From Sphingomonas aurea (lineage in GTDB: Bacteria > Pseudomonadota > Alphaproteobacteria > Sphingomonadales > Sphingomonadaceae), in contig NZ_JAUUDS010000003.1 in the NCBI RefSeq assembly GCF_030678875.1, positions 248,001 through 312,000 of the forward strand: a stretch of DNA of 64,000 nucleotides. The letters run 5' to 3'. Positions 36,347-45,174 of the stretch are shown here, piece by piece. The position numbers and the translations under genes are program-made. Position 1 is the first letter of the stretch. Every line of letters begins with the position of its first letter. The notes under the pieces are model-generated. The model ran no database searches and was not told the origin of the DNA. It was given only the letters and a program-made list of their open reading frames with translations.

Positions 36347-37213
36347 CTACCGAAACACGACCGTCCGGTTGCCGTTCAGGAAAACCCGCCGCTCGCCGAC
36401 CCAGGCGACCGCGCGCGCCAGCACCTGAGCCTCGATATCGCGGCCGATGCGGATCAGGTCTTCGACATCGGCACGGTGATCGACCCGCTCGACCGCCTGC
36501 TCGATGATCGGCCCCTCGTCCAGGTCGGCGGTGACGAAATGTGCCGTCGCGCCGATCAGCTTCACGCCGCGCGCATGGGCGCGGTGATACGGCTTTGCGC
36601 CCTTGAAGCCGGGCAGGAAGCTGTGATGGATGTTGATGCACCGCCCCGCGAGCGCCGCGACCAGCCGGGGCCCCAGCACCTGCATGTAGCGCGCGAGGAT
36701 CAGGTAATCGGCGCCGCTCGCCTCCACCAGCGACAGGATCGCATCCTCCTGCACCGCGCGGTCGTCTGCGCCGACGGGCAGGTGATGCCAGGGCAGGCCG
36801 TGCCACTCGACCAGCGGGCGCAGCGTGTCGTGGTTCGACACCACGCCGACGATCTCGACCGGCAGCGTGTTGGTCCGCCAGCGGTGAAGCAGGTCGTTCA
36901 GGCAGTGCGAGCCCTTCGACACCGCCACCAGCACGCGCGGCCGATCGGCCAGGCTCGCGAGCGACCAGTTGAAGCCGAACCGTGCGGCGATCGGCGCCAG
37001 TGCCGCCGCCAGCGGCTCCCGCGTTGCCGGGAACCGGTCGCCCCCGCGCCCGAACACGACCCGCAGGAAGAAGCGACCCGTCTCCAGATCGGCATATTGC
37101 TGGCTGTCGAGGATGAAGCCGTCGACGCCCGCCAGCGCCCCCGCCACCGCCGCGACGATCCCGACCCGATCCTCGCAGGTCAGCGTCAGGACGAAGGAGG
37201 AATCGCCGCTCAT
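36347..37213 (-). CDS. purU: Formyltetrahydrofolate deformylase
   Basis: Hydrolyses 10-formyl-THF to formate and THF. The 288-aa protein has an N-terminal ACT domain (FVLTLTCEDRVGIVAAVAG, to about residue 85) and a formyltransferase-like catalytic domain with NIHHSFLPGFKGAKPYHRA and TADLDEGPII, holding the Asn-His-Asp active site. The ATG at 37213 overlaps the stop of the VOC gene in ATGA. With frmA two genes upstream, the operon links formaldehyde oxidation and one-carbon folate balance. Confidence 0.94.
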   Translation of the reverse strand: MSGDSSFVLTLTCEDRVGIVAAVAGALAGVDGFILDSQQYADLETGRFFLRVVFGRGGDRFPATREPLAAALAPIAARFGFNWSLASLADRPRVLVAVSKGSHCLNDLLHRWRTNTLPVEIVGVVSNHDTLRPLVEWHGLPWHHLPVGADDRAVQEDAILSLVEASGADYLILARYMQVLGPRLVAALAGRCINIHHSFLPGFKGAKPYHRAHARGVKLIGATAHFVTADLDEGPIIEQAVERVDHRADVEDLIRIGRDIEAQVLARAVAWVGERRVFLNGNRTVVFR

Positions 37214-37593
37214 GAGATGCGGTGAAAGGCGCACAGCTTGTTACCGGCGGGATCGCGCAGATAGGCGAGGTAGACGACCCGCCCGCCGGTCGCCTGACGA
37301 ATGCCGGGCGGATCCTCGCACGTCGTGCCGCCATTTGCCACGCCGGCCGTGTGCCACGCATCGGCCGCCTCGGGCGACGGCATCAGGAAACCGAGCGTAT
37401 GGCCGTTTCCCGCCGCAGCCCCCTGCCCGTCGACCGGCCGGGTGATGAGCAGCCGCCCGCCATCATGGCTGTACACCAGCCGCCCCCGCTCATCGGTAAC
37501 GCCCGGCGGTACTCCGATCGTGCCGAGCACGGCGTCGTAGAAGCGGCGGGTGGCTTCGGCATCGTCCATGCCGAGCGTGACGTGGCTGAACAT
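37210..37593 (-). CDS. VOC-superfamily (glyoxalase-like) protein
   Basis: A 127-aa protein with one glyoxalase/dioxygenase-type domain: FSHVTLGMDDAEATRRFYDAV at the start, HTLGFLMPSPEAADAWH and YLRDPAGNKLCAFHR at the end. Such proteins often occur between frmA and other formaldehyde-detoxification genes. Its ATG shares a base with the frmA stop (TGATG) and its stop overlaps purU, so it is translated as part of that unit. The reaction is unknown. Confidence 0.88.
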   Translation of the reverse strand: MFSHVTLGMDDAEATRRFYDAVLGTIGVPPGVTDERGRLVYSHDGGRLLITRPVDGQGAAAGNGHTLGFLMPSPEAADAWHTAGVANGGTTCEDPPGIRQATGGRVVYLAYLRDPAGNKLCAFHRIS

Positions 37594-38699
37594 CAATACA
37601 CCACCACGCTGCGGATCGACTCGCCGGCATGCATCAGGTCGAATCCCTTGTTGATCTCGTCGAGCGTCAGGCGGTGGGTAATCATCGGGTCGATCTGGAT
37701 CATCCCGTCCATGTACCAGTCGACGATCTTCGGCACGTCGGTCCGCCCGCGCGCGCCGCCGAACGCGGTTCCGCGCCAGTTACGACCGGTAACGAGCTGG
37801 AAGGGGCGCGTACTGATCTCCCTGCCCGCCTCCGCCACGCCGATGACGATGCTGGTGCCCCAGCCGCGGTGGCAGCATTCCAGCGCCTGCCGCATCACGT
37901 CGGTGTTTCCGGTGCAGTCGAAGCTGTAATCGGCACCGCCGTCGGTCAGCTGGACGATGTGCGGCACGATGTCGCCCACCTGTCGCGGGTTGGCGAAGTG
38001 GGTCATGCCGAATTTGCGGCCCCACTCCTCGCGGTCGGGATTGATGTCGACCCCGACGATCATCCCGGCACCCGCCAGCTTGGCACCCTGGATCACGTTC
38101 AGGCCGATGCCGCCCAGCCCGAACACGACGACCGTGTCGCCCGGCTGCACCTTGGCCGTGTTCACCACCGCGCCGACGCCGGTCGTCACGCCGCAACCGA
38201 TATAGCAGCTGGTGTCGAACGGCGCGTCCGGGCGGATCTTCGCCACCGCGATCTCGGGCAGGACGGTGAAGTTCGAGAAGGTCGAGCAGCCCATGTAATG
38301 GAAGATCGGCTGCCCCTTGTAGCTGAAGCGGGTCGTGCCGTCGGGCATCAGCCCCCGTCCTTGTGTCGCGCGGATCGCGGTGCACAGGTTGGTCTTCTGC
38401 GACAGGCACGACTTACACTGGCGGCATTCGGGCGTGTAGAGCGGGATGACGTGATCGCCGGATACGACGCTGGTCACGCCGGCGCCGACCTCTCGCACCA
38501 CCCCTGCGCCCTCATGCCCCAGCACGCTGGGGAACAGCCCCTCGCTGTCCAGCCCGTCGAGCGTATAGGCGTCGGTATGGCAGATGCCGGTCGCCATGAT
38601 CTCGACCAGCACCTCGCCCGCCTTCGGCCCCTCCAGGTCGAGTTCGACGATCTCCAGCGGCTGTTTCGCCTCGAACGCGACGGCGGCGCGAGTCTTCAT
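37593..38699 (-). CDS. frmA: S-(hydroxymethyl)glutathione dehydrogenase / class III alcohol dehydrogenase
   Basis: Oxidises the glutathione adduct of formaldehyde with NAD; also reduces S-nitrosoglutathione. At 368 aa it has the normal length. Zinc ligands are visible: catalytic C40 and H62 ([16 protein letters not shown]) plus a later Cys in [10 protein letters not shown], structural C92, C95, C98 and C106. [14 protein letters not shown] binds NAD. The start [11 protein letters not shown] is the family N-terminus. The S-formylglutathione hydrolase gene is not adjacent. cobT lies 19 bases upstream on the same strand. Confidence 0.96.
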   Translation of the reverse strand: MKTRAAVAFEAKQPLEIVELDLEGPKAGEVLVEIMATGICHTDAYTLDGLDSEGLFPSVLGHEGAGVVREVGAGVTSVVSGDHVIPLYTPECRQCKSCLSQKTNLCTAIRATQGRGLMPDGTTRFSYKGQPIFHYMGCSTFSNFTVLPEIAVAKIRPDAPFDTSCYIGCGVTTGVGAVVNTAKVQPGDTVVVFGLGGIGLNVIQGAKLAGAGMIVGVDINPDREEWGRKFGMTHFANPRQVGDIVPHIVQLTDGGADYSFDCTGNTDVMRQALECCHRGWGTSIVIGVAEAGREISTRPFQLVTGRNWRGTAFGGARGRTDVPKIVDWYMDGMIQIDPMITHRLTLDEINKGFDLMHAGESIRSVVVY

Positions 38700-38718
38700 T
38701 GGCAATGCTCCGAAAAGG

Positions 38719-40539
38719 TCAGTCGGCGTCGAACAGCGACGCGAGTTGCTCGATGATGGTGCCGCCCAGCTGCTCGGCATCCATGATCGTCACCGCGCGG
38801 CTGTAATAGCGTGTCACGTCATGGCCGATGCCGATCGCGATCAGCTCGACCGGGCTTTTCGCCTCGATCCAGCCGATCACCTGGCGCAGGTGGCGCTCCA
38901 GATAGCTGCCGCTGTTGACCGACAGCGTCGAGTCGTCGACCGGCGCGCCGTCGCTGATGACCATCAGGATGCGGCGATCCTCGGCCCGCGCGATCAGCCG
39001 GCTGTGCGCCCATAACAGCGCCTCGCCGTCGATATTCTCCTTCAGCAGCCCCTCGCGCATCATCAGCCCCAGATTCTGGCGGGCGCGGCGCCAGGGATCG
39101 TCGGCCTTCTTGTAGATGATGTGGCGGATGTCGTTCAGGCGGCCGGGCTGCGGCGGACGGCCGGCGGCGAGCCAGGTCTCGCGGCTCTGCCCGCCCTTCC
39201 ACGCGCGGGTGGTGAAGCCGAGAATCTCGGTCTTCACCCCGCACCGCTCCAGCGTGCGTGCGAGGATGTCGGCAGAGATCGCCGCGATCGAGATCGGCCG
39301 GCCGCGCATCGACCCCGAATTGTCGATCAGCAGCGTGACGACGGTGTCGCGGAAATCGGTGTCGCGCTCGACCTTGTAGCTCAGCGACTGGCCGGGGCTG
39401 GTGACGACACGGGCCAGCCGCGCGGCGTCGAGCAGCCCCTCTTCCTGGTCGAAGTCCCAGCTGCGGTTCTGCTGCGCCATCAGCCGGCGCTGAAGCCGGT
39501 TGGCGAGCTTCGACACCGCCGATTGCAGGTGCGCGAGCTGCTGGTCGAGGTAGCCGCGCAGCCGCAGCAGCTCGTCGGCGTCGCACAGGTCGGTGGCGGT
39601 CACCACCTCGTCGAACTGGGTCGTCCAGGGACGATAGTCGAACTGGGGCGACGGATCCGACCTAGGCCGGTTGGGGCGGACGGGCTGCATGCCCTCGTCG
39701 CCCTCTTCACCGGGCTCACCGTCCATGTCCTCGCCGGAATCCTGCTCGGTTTCCTGCTGGTCCTCGCTCTCGCCCTCGGCCTCGCGCTCCTCGCCGCGGG
39801 CCTCCATCTCGCCCTCGGCATCGCCCCCCTCGGCCGCGTCATCGCTGTCGCCCTCGGACGGGTCATCCTGTCCCTCGTCCTCGTCGCCGCCCTCATCGCT
39901 CTCGTCCGGCGACTGCTCGCCCTCGGTCAGTTCCAGGTCGGCGAGCATCTTGTTGGCCAGCGCCTGGAACGCCCGCTGGTCGTCCAGCGCGAGCGCCAGC
40001 GCCGACAGGTCGGCCCGCTCCTCGACCCAGGGGCGGACCATCGCCAGCCCCGCATCGGCGCCCGCCGGAGCGGCGCGCCCGGTCAACGCCTCGCGCACCA
40101 TCAGGCCGAGCGCGGTCGACAGCGGCACCTCCGCCCGGCTCCGCGCCCGCGCGATCGGATCGGATTTCAGCCGCATCTCCAGCGCATGGGCCAGATTGTC
40201 GCCGATGCCGTCATAGCCGCGCGCACCCAGCGCCTCGACCCGCGCCGTTTCGACCGCGTCGTACACCGCGCGCGCGACCGGATCGGCCGGCGCCCCACGC
40301 TGGTGCAGCCCGACGTCGTGCAGCCTGAGGCGCAGCGCAAAGGAATCGGCGAACCCGCGCGCCTCCGCCACCTGCTCGGCCGGCAGCGCGCGCGCGGGCA
40401 TCGGCACCTTCAGATGCCTGCCCGACTGCGCCGGCGCGTCGGCGGTAAAGGCCAGCTCCACCTCCGGCTCGTCCGCCAGCGCGCGGGCGGCGCCGCCGAG
40501 GACCGCCTTGAACCGGTCGAGAGGGGTTTCGTTGGCCAT
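38719..40539 (-). CDS. cobT: Aerobic cobaltochelatase subunit CobT
   Basis: A 606-aa subunit of the ATP-dependent CobNST chelatase that inserts cobalt into hydrogenobyrinic acid diamide. Visible: an N-terminal domain, a very acidic linker of Glu/Asp/Gly runs at about 205-285, then a von Willebrand A domain with the MIDAS motif DNSGSMRG and a later PVDDSTLS. CobT forms the upper ring on CobS. Its start at 40539 shares a base with the hepT stop. cobN is not in this window. Confidence 0.95.
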   Translation of the reverse strand: MANETPLDRFKAVLGGAARALADEPEVELAFTADAPAQSGRHLKVPMPARALPAEQVAEARGFADSFALRLRLHDVGLHQRGAPADPVARAVYDAVETARVEALGARGYDGIGDNLAHALEMRLKSDPIARARSRAEVPLSTALGLMVREALTGRAAPAGADAGLAMVRPWVEERADLSALALALDDQRAFQALANKMLADLELTEGEQSPDESDEGGDEDEGQDDPSEGDSDDAAEGGDAEGEMEARGEEREAEGESEDQQETEQDSGEDMDGEPGEEGDEGMQPVRPNRPRSDPSPQFDYRPWTTQFDEVVTATDLCDADELLRLRGYLDQQLAHLQSAVSKLANRLQRRLMAQQNRSWDFDQEEGLLDAARLARVVTSPGQSLSYKVERDTDFRDTVVTLLIDNSGSMRGRPISIAAISADILARTLERCGVKTEILGFTTRAWKGGQSRETWLAAGRPPQPGRLNDIRHIIYKKADDPWRRARQNLGLMMREGLLKENIDGEALLWAHSRLIARAEDRRILMVISDGAPVDDSTLSVNSGSYLERHLRQVIGWIEAKSPVELIAIGIGHDVTRYYSRAVTIMDAEQLGGTIIEQLASLFDAD

Positions 40540-40880
40540 CAGCTACCCAATGCCCTTTCCGCAGCCGCGACGAGCGCGGGCAGATCATTCTGTGCCGTGC
40601 GCAAAAGGAGCGCGGGATCGATATTGCGATAATCGTGGCGCAGACGGTTGCCGAGACCGCGAATGTTGCGGATAGGCAAGTTCGGATCTATCCGCGCCAT
40701 GTCGTCCGGCCCGATCTGTATCACCGCCTCGGTGATCCGCTGGAACAGCCGCTCTACCGCCAGCAATGTCCGCTCATCGCCGGCCAACCCGTTGGCATCC
40801 ATTCCCGTGACAAAGGACATCAGCCGGTTCGCATCCTCTGCAATATCCGCGAGGAACAGGCGGGTACGCTCAGAATACAT
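40539..40880 (-). CDS. hepT: HepT-like HEPN toxin
   Basis: A 113-aa DUF86 HEPN-domain protein: [32 protein letters not shown] and [11 protein letters not shown] with the His-x-Tyr active-site end. HepT proteins are RNases held in check by adenylylation from MntA. The canonical RX4HXY arginine position reads Gly here (GLGNRLRH), while another Arg is close, so activity should be tested rather than assumed. It overlaps mntA by 11 bases upstream and cobT by one base downstream. Confidence 0.88.
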   Translation of the reverse strand: MYSERTRLFLADIAEDANRLMSFVTGMDANGLAGDERTLLAVERLFQRITEAVIQIGPDDMARIDPNLPIRNIRGLGNRLRHDYRNIDPALLLRTAQNDLPALVAAAERALGS

Positions 40881-41175
40881 CGACGCGGTCGCGATCGATC
40901 TGGGCTTGCAAGCGCGAACGACGGGTGGGTTCGGTTACCAGATCGACCTTCACACCACCCAGCATCTCGGCGACGCGGTCTTCGATACCGAAGAAACCAA
41001 ACGGCCCCAGCGTGCTTACCTGATCATAGTCCATGACGGCAGCAAGATCGACATCCGAGTCGGGCCGATCCTCCCCACGCGCAGTTGAGCCGAATAGGGA
41101 CAAGCGCTCGATACCCATGGCGCGCAGGTCCGCTTCCCGCGCGCGAAGTCGTGTCAGGGCCTCTACCTTGTCCAT
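40870..41175 (-). CDS. mntA: MntA-like nucleotidyltransferase antitoxin
   Basis: A 101-aa minimal nucleotidyltransferase with the complete motif LFGSTARGEDRPDSDVDL (GSx10DxD) at about 28-45. In HepT/MntA systems this enzyme adds AMP to the toxin tyrosine. It is the usual partner of the overlapping HepT-like gene and starts seven bases after the cobS stop. The pair thus sits between cobS and cobT on the same strand and must be co-transcribed with them. Confidence 0.9.
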   Translation of the reverse strand: MDKVEALTRLRAREADLRAMGIERLSLFGSTARGEDRPDSDVDLAAVMDYDQVSTLGPFGFFGIEDRVAEMLGGVKVDLVTEPTRRSRLQAQIDRDRVDVF

Positions 41176-41182
41176 GCCGCCT

Positions 41183-42193
41183 TCAACCCCGCGCCACCAC
41201 GCTCTCGGGCAGGTCCTTGCCGAACACGCGCTGGTAATATTCCGCCACCAGCGGCCGTTCCGCCTCGTCGCACTTGTTCAGGAACGACAGGCGGAAGGCG
41301 GTGCCGACATCGCCGAAGATCAGGGCGTTCTGCGCCCAGGTGATGACGGTGCGCGGGCTCATCACGGTCGAGATATCGCCGTTGACGAAGCCCTTTCGGG
41401 TCAGGTCGGCGACGCGGACCATCGCGTCGACGGTCTTCTTGCCGTCGGGCTTGTCATACTCGCCCGACTTGGCGAGCACGATCCGCGCCTCGACCGCGGC
41501 GGGCAGATAGTTGAGCGTGACGACGATGTTCCAGCGGTCCATCTGGCCCTGGTTGATCTGCTGCGTGCCGTGATACAGCCCGCTGGTGTCGCCCAGCCCG
41601 ACCGTGTTGGCGGTGGCGAACAGGCGGAACCAGGGACTCGGCCGGATGACGCGGTTCTGGTCGAGCAGGGTCAGCTTGCCCTCCGTCTCCAGCACGCGCT
41701 GGATCACGAACATCACGTCGGGGCGGCCGGCGTCATACTCGTCGAACACCAGCGCGGTCGGGGTCTGGAGCGCCCAGGGGAGCAGCCCCTCGCGGAACTC
41801 GGTCACCTGCTGGCCGTCGCGCAGCACGATCGCGTCGCGGCCGATCAGGTCGATGCGGCTGATATGCGCGTCGAGGTTGATGCGAATGCACGGCCAGTTC
41901 AGGCGGGCTGCGACCTGTTCGATGTGGGTCGACTTGCCGGTGCCGTGATAGCCTTGGACCATCACGCGGCGGTTGTGGGCGAAGCCCGCCAGCACCGCCA
42001 GCGTCGTCTCGCGATCGAAGACATAGGCGGGATCGAGGTCGGGAACGCGCTCGTCCGCCTCGGAAAAGGCGGGTACCTCCATGTCGAGGTCGATGTCGAA
42101 CGCGTCGCGGACGTTCACCACCTTGTCGGGGGCGTCGAGGATCGTCGTCTCGCGGCTGTCGGGCTGGGTGTTTGGGATATCGGTCATGGCCAT
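41183..42193 (-). CDS. cobS: Aerobic cobaltochelatase subunit CobS
   Basis: A 336-aa AAA+ MoxR-like ATPase of the CobNST chelatase. Visible: Walker [11 protein letters not shown] at 81-90, Walker [12 protein letters not shown], sensor-like [20 protein letters not shown], and the C-terminal helical part ending [13 protein letters not shown]. The ATG at 42193 has AAGG upstream at workable distance. It follows the hxlR gene by 31 bases on the same strand, so some readthrough is possible. Confidence 0.95.
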   Translation of the reverse strand: MAMTDIPNTQPDSRETTILDAPDKVVNVRDAFDIDLDMEVPAFSEADERVPDLDPAYVFDRETTLAVLAGFAHNRRVMVQGYHGTGKSTHIEQVAARLNWPCIRINLDAHISRIDLIGRDAIVLRDGQQVTEFREGLLPWALQTPTALVFDEYDAGRPDVMFVIQRVLETEGKLTLLDQNRVIRPSPWFRLFATANTVGLGDTSGLYHGTQQINQGQMDRWNIVVTLNYLPAAVEARIVLAKSGEYDKPDGKKTVDAMVRVADLTRKGFVNGDISTVMSPRTVITWAQNALIFGDVGTAFRLSFLNKCDEAERPLVAEYYQRVFGKDLPESVVARG

Positions 42194-42224
42194 GGCGAGA
42201 ACGCCTTAGGACAGTCGTGGCTCC

Positions 42225-42905
42225 CTACTCAACCGGCACCTTGGGCGGGAGGGTGAAGAGAGCGGCGAAACCGCGCGCCACCGCGGCATCGCCGGTCACC
42301 GCGATCGGCAATTCCCCAAGCGGCACCTTGCCATAGACGAAGGCGGCAACGATCGTCGGCTCGGTCGCCAGTACGACGTCCGCGACGCCGTCCGGCTCCT
42401 CCCGGGTCACCTCCAGCGTGTCGGCGACCCGGATGACGAACGACTCGGGGCCGAAGCGAAAGCCGATCGTGGCGCGCCAGCCGCCCGCACCTTTGAACAT
42501 CGTCCGGAACGACAGCATGATCGAGGCCGGCGAGATCGGCAGCGTCGGGTCGTGATCGGGCGACCGCGCCGCCCAGCGGCCGAGCGCCTGGATGGATTCC
42601 TCCGCCTCATAACCCCATGCGGTCAGGCCATAGACCTGGACGCTGGCGGGCGGCGCCAGCGTCTGGCGCCGCAACACCCCGGCCGCCTCCAGCCCGGCGA
42701 GCCGCTGGGTCAGGACGTTGGCACTGATCCCCGGCAACGCGGCGCGCAGCTCGCCGAAGCGGCGCGGACCGAACATCAGCTCGCGCACGATCAGCAGCGA
42801 CCAGCGCTCCCCCACCAGTTCCAGCGCATGCGCCGTGCCGCATGCGTCGTCGTACCACCGCTTCGCCGCTACTCTCGTCTGCTCAGTTACTTTTTCTAAC
42901 TTCAT
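42225..42905 (-). CDS. HxlR-type regulator with C-terminal SCP2-like domain
   Basis: A 226-aa protein, about twice the usual HxlR length. Residues 17-112 form the winged helix (LELVGERWSLLIVRELMFGP, RFGELRAALPGISANVLTQRL, LEAAGVLRR). The remainder (about 128-226) reads like an SCP2 or similar ligand-binding domain: TIGFRFGPESFVIRVADTLE, VLATEPTIVAAFVYGKVPL, ITGDAAVARGF. It probably senses a hydrophobic or electrophilic compound and controls the divergent VOC operon. Tandem operator copies lie at its start codon, one of them within its own codons 2-7. Confidence 0.9.
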   Translation of the reverse strand: MKLEKVTEQTRVAAKRWYDDACGTAHALELVGERWSLLIVRELMFGPRRFGELRAALPGISANVLTQRLAGLEAAGVLRRQTLAPPASVQVYGLTAWGYEAEESIQALGRWAARSPDHDPTLPISPASIMLSFRTMFKGAGGWRATIGFRFGPESFVIRVADTLEVTREEPDGVADVVLATEPTIVAAFVYGKVPLGELPIAVTGDAAVARGFAALFTLPPKVPVE

Positions 42906-42922
42906 AGTTGCTTTTACTAACT
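42885..42922. promoter_or_regulatory. Tandem operator at the hxlR/VOC divergent region
   Basis: AGTTACTTTTTCTAACT at 42885-42901 and AGTTGCTTTTACTAACT at 42906-42922: two 17-base copies matching at 15 positions, each with AGTT/AACT ends in inverted order, repeated at 21-base intervals (two helical turns). The first copy lies inside the hxlR reading frame, the second just upstream of its ATG and 45 bases before the VOC gene. A+T-rich and unlike the surroundings; a likely HxlR-binding site. Confidence 0.75.
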
Positions 42923-42967
42923 GAACCGCGCATCCAACGCAAACAGCGCTTCGAAGGAGGAACGACC

Positions 42968-43405
42968 ATGGCGCCGATGATCTTTGTGAACCTGCCGGTG
43001 AAGGATGTGGAGGCGTCCGCCGCCTTCTACACCGCGATCGGCGCCACCCGGGACGACCGGTTCAGCACGCCCGGCAAGGCGGCGTCGATGCAGTTCTCCG
43101 ACACCATCGTGTTCATGCTGACCTCGCACGAATTCTTCGGCGGCTTCAGCCCGAAGCCGATCGCCGACGCGCACGCGACGGCGCAGGCGCTGTTCTGCCT
43201 GTCGCAGGACAGCCGCGCCGCGGTCGATGCGATCGTCGAGGCTGCCGCCGCGGCGGGCGGACGCGCCGACGTCAACGCGCCCGACGATCACGGCTTCATG
43301 TACGGCCGCAGCTTCGAGGATCTCGACGGCCACCTGTTCGGGCCGATGTGGATGGACTTGGATGCCGCGCTCGCCGCCATGGCCGCGCAGCCGGCGGCGG
43401 CCTGA
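42968..43405 (+). CDS. VOC-family protein (lactoylglutathione lyase-like)
   Basis: A 145-aa glyoxalase-fold protein: MIFVNLPVKDVEASAAFYTA, FSDTIVFMLTSHEFF and SFEDLDGHLFGPMWMD with the usual terminal Glu/Asp-His region. Proteins of this subgroup lack a known reaction. GGAGG lies seven bases before the ATG at 42968, which fixes the start. First gene of the operon under the tandem operator. Confidence 0.9.
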   Translation: MAPMIFVNLPVKDVEASAAFYTAIGATRDDRFSTPGKAASMQFSDTIVFMLTSHEFFGGFSPKPIADAHATAQALFCLSQDSRAAVDAIVEAAAAAGGRADVNAPDDHGFMYGRSFEDLDGHLFGPMWMDLDAALAAMAAQPAAA

Positions 43406-43409
43406 TCCG

Positions 43410-43514
43410 GTGCGCGTCGCCCGCGAATGGTCGATCGGGCTGGTCGCCTTCGCCGCGACCGCGCTGCTGATCGCTACTCAGCATGGCATGATCGGTCCCA
43501 TTCCGATCGCCTGA
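43410..43514 (+). CDS. Possible 34-aa single-span membrane peptide
   Basis: A short frame from GTG 43410 encodes REWSIGLVAFAATALLIATQ followed by HGMIGPIPIA: one hydrophobic helix between a charged start and a Pro/Ile-rich tail. It starts four bases after the VOC gene stop and fills the gap before the DUF1428 gene. There is no strong ribosome-binding site of its own, so translation would depend on coupling. It may also be chance sequence. Confidence 0.35.
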   Translation: MRVAREWSIGLVAFAATALLIATQHGMIGPIPIA

Positions 43515-43536
43515 ACATCGACGAGGGAGAGAGAAG

Positions 43537-43890
43537 ATGACCTATATATCCGGGTTCGTCACGCCGGTGCCGACCGCCAACAGGGCGGCGTACATCGAAC
43601 TGTGCCAGAAGGTCGGCGTGCTGCTGAAGGAATATGGTGCGCTGACCATGACAGAGGCGTGGGGCGTCAAGCTGCCCGACGGCAAGGTCACCGATTTCCG
43701 TCGCGCGGTGCAGGCGACCGAGGACGAGACGGTGGCCTTTTCATGGATCGTCTGGCCCGACCGCGCCACCGCCGACGCGTCCGAAGCGAAGATGATGGAA
43801 GATCCGCGCATGCACGATCTGGGCATGCCGTTCGACGGCAAGCGGATGATCTTCGGCGGGTTCGAGCCGATCTACGAGCTGGAGGCCTGA
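43537..43890 (+). CDS. DUF1428 family protein
   Basis: A 117-aa dimeric alpha-beta barrel type protein: MTYISGFVTPVPTANRAAYI, FRRAVQATEDETVAFSWIVW, PDRATADASEAKMMEDPRM and MPFDGKRMIFGGFEPI are the family signature. The function of DUF1428 is unknown; the fold is that of small-molecule-binding ABM proteins. A strong GAGGGAGAG site precedes the ATG. Part of the HxlR-controlled operon. Confidence 0.93.
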   Translation: MTYISGFVTPVPTANRAAYIELCQKVGVLLKEYGALTMTEAWGVKLPDGKVTDFRRAVQATEDETVAFSWIVWPDRATADASEAKMMEDPRMHDLGMPFDGKRMIFGGFEPIYELEA

Positions 43891-43891
43891 G

Positions 43892-44674
43892 ATGGGCACC
43901 CTTGGCAACCCCGTCTGGTTCGAGCTGGTCACCAGCGATCCCGACGCCGCGCAACGCTTCTACGCCGACGTGGTCGGCTGGACGATCGCGCCCGGCGAGA
44001 TGCCCGGCATGGACTATCGCATCCTCTCCGCCCGCGACGGCGACCGGGTCGGCGGGCTGATGCCCCGGCCCGCCGGCATGGAGGCTGCTCCGGTCTGGCT
44101 GGTCTATATCGGCTGCGACGATGTCGACCGGACGGTGGCGGCGGCGCAGGCCAAGGGCGCTGCGCTCCAGCTGCCGCCGATGGACGTGCCCGGCGCCGGG
44201 CGACTGGCGATGCTCGCCGATCCGCAGGGCAATCCCTTCTACGTCATGCACGGGGAAGGTACGATCGACAGTCGCGCTTTCGAGCAGCACGGGAATAGCG
44301 CGCGGCCCGGCCATGCGGTCTGGACGGAGCTGTCCACCCCCGATCAGGATGCCGGCATCGCCTTCTACGCCGACCTGTTCGGCTGGCGGCAGGACGGCGC
44401 GATGCCGATGGGGCCGCTCGGCGAATACAAGTTCCTCTACAACGGCGACGCCATGGTCGGTGCGGCGATGCGGACGACGCCGGGCGCACCGAACGGCTGG
44501 CAGAGCTATTTCCTGGTGCCCGACATCGACGCCGCGGTCGGTCGCGTCGCCGCGGGCGGCGGCACCCTGATCCAGGGACCGGACGAGATTCCGGGCGGCG
44601 CCTTCTCGGCAGTGCTCGCCGATCCGCAAGGTGCGCGCTTCGGGCTGGTCGGCACGCGGGGAGCGGCGGCATGA
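43892..44674 (+). CDS. Two-domain VOC-family protein
   Basis: A 260-aa protein with two glyoxalase-like modules: GNPVWFELVTSDPDAAQRFY at the start of the first and GHAVWTELSTPDQDAGIAFY opening the second around residue 137. LADPQGNPFYVMHG and LADPQGARFGLVG close the modules. Similar tandem VOC proteins include CFP32/hydroxylase-like proteins of unknown activity. It starts one base after the DUF1428 stop and overlaps the next gene in ATGA. Confidence 0.92.
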   Translation: MGTLGNPVWFELVTSDPDAAQRFYADVVGWTIAPGEMPGMDYRILSARDGDRVGGLMPRPAGMEAAPVWLVYIGCDDVDRTVAAAQAKGAALQLPPMDVPGAGRLAMLADPQGNPFYVMHGEGTIDSRAFEQHGNSARPGHAVWTELSTPDQDAGIAFYADLFGWRQDGAMPMGPLGEYKFLYNGDAMVGAAMRTTPGAPNGWQSYFLVPDIDAAVGRVAAGGGTLIQGPDEIPGGAFSAVLADPQGARFGLVGTRGAAA

Positions 44675-45174
44675 GCGGCTTCGGCTCGCGCGACAAGGTC
44701 ACCACCTGGCTGTGGTGCGACGGCACGGCGGAGGAGATGGCGCGCCTCTACACCGGCCTGATCCCCGACAGCCGGATCGGCGACGTCGTGCGCGCACCGG
44801 CGGAGAACCCGGCGGTCGGGCTCGGCAAGGTATTGACGGTCGGCTTCACGCTGGGCGGGCGCAGCTTCGTCGCGATGAACGGCGGCCCCGGTCACGGCTT
44901 CAGCGAGGCGATGTCGCTCCAGCTGTCGTGCGCGGACCAGGCGGAGGTCGACCGCTACTGGGACGCGCTGACCGCCGATGGCGGAAAGGCGGTGCAGTGC
45001 GGCTGGCTGAAGGACCGATTCGGCGTGTCGTGGCAGATCGTCCCCGACCGGCTGGCGCAGCTGATGGCCGATTCCGACCGTGCCCGTGCCGGCCGCGCGA
45101 TGCGGGCGATGATGACCATGGTGAAGATCGACATCGCCGCGATCGAGGCCGCTGCCGACGGAGACGATGCATGA
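44671..45174 (+). CDS. PhnB-like VOC protein
   Basis: A 167-aa protein of the PhnB/3-demethylubiquinone methyltransferase-like VOC group: KVTTWLWCDGTAEEMARLY, GRSFVAMNGGPGHGFSEAMS and KDRFGVSWQIVPDRL. The C-terminus carries a Met-rich helix (RAMRAMMTMVKIDI). Its biochemical role is unknown. Stop-start overlaps on both sides (ATGA) tie it to the two-domain VOC and SRPBCC genes. Confidence 0.9.
   Translation: MSGFGSRDKVTTWLWCDGTAEEMARLYTGLIPDSRIGDVVRAPAENPAVGLGKVLTVGFTLGGRSFVAMNGGPGHGFSEAMSLQLSCADQAEVDRYWDALTADGGKAVQCGWLKDRFGVSWQIVPDRLAQLMADSDRARAGRAMRAMMTMVKIDIAAIEAAADGDDA

Noticed and set aside
38719..42193. Cobalamin riboswitch near cobS/cobT
   Set aside because: The gap upstream of cobS is only 31 bases and the hxlR-side sequence shows no B12-box-like pattern.
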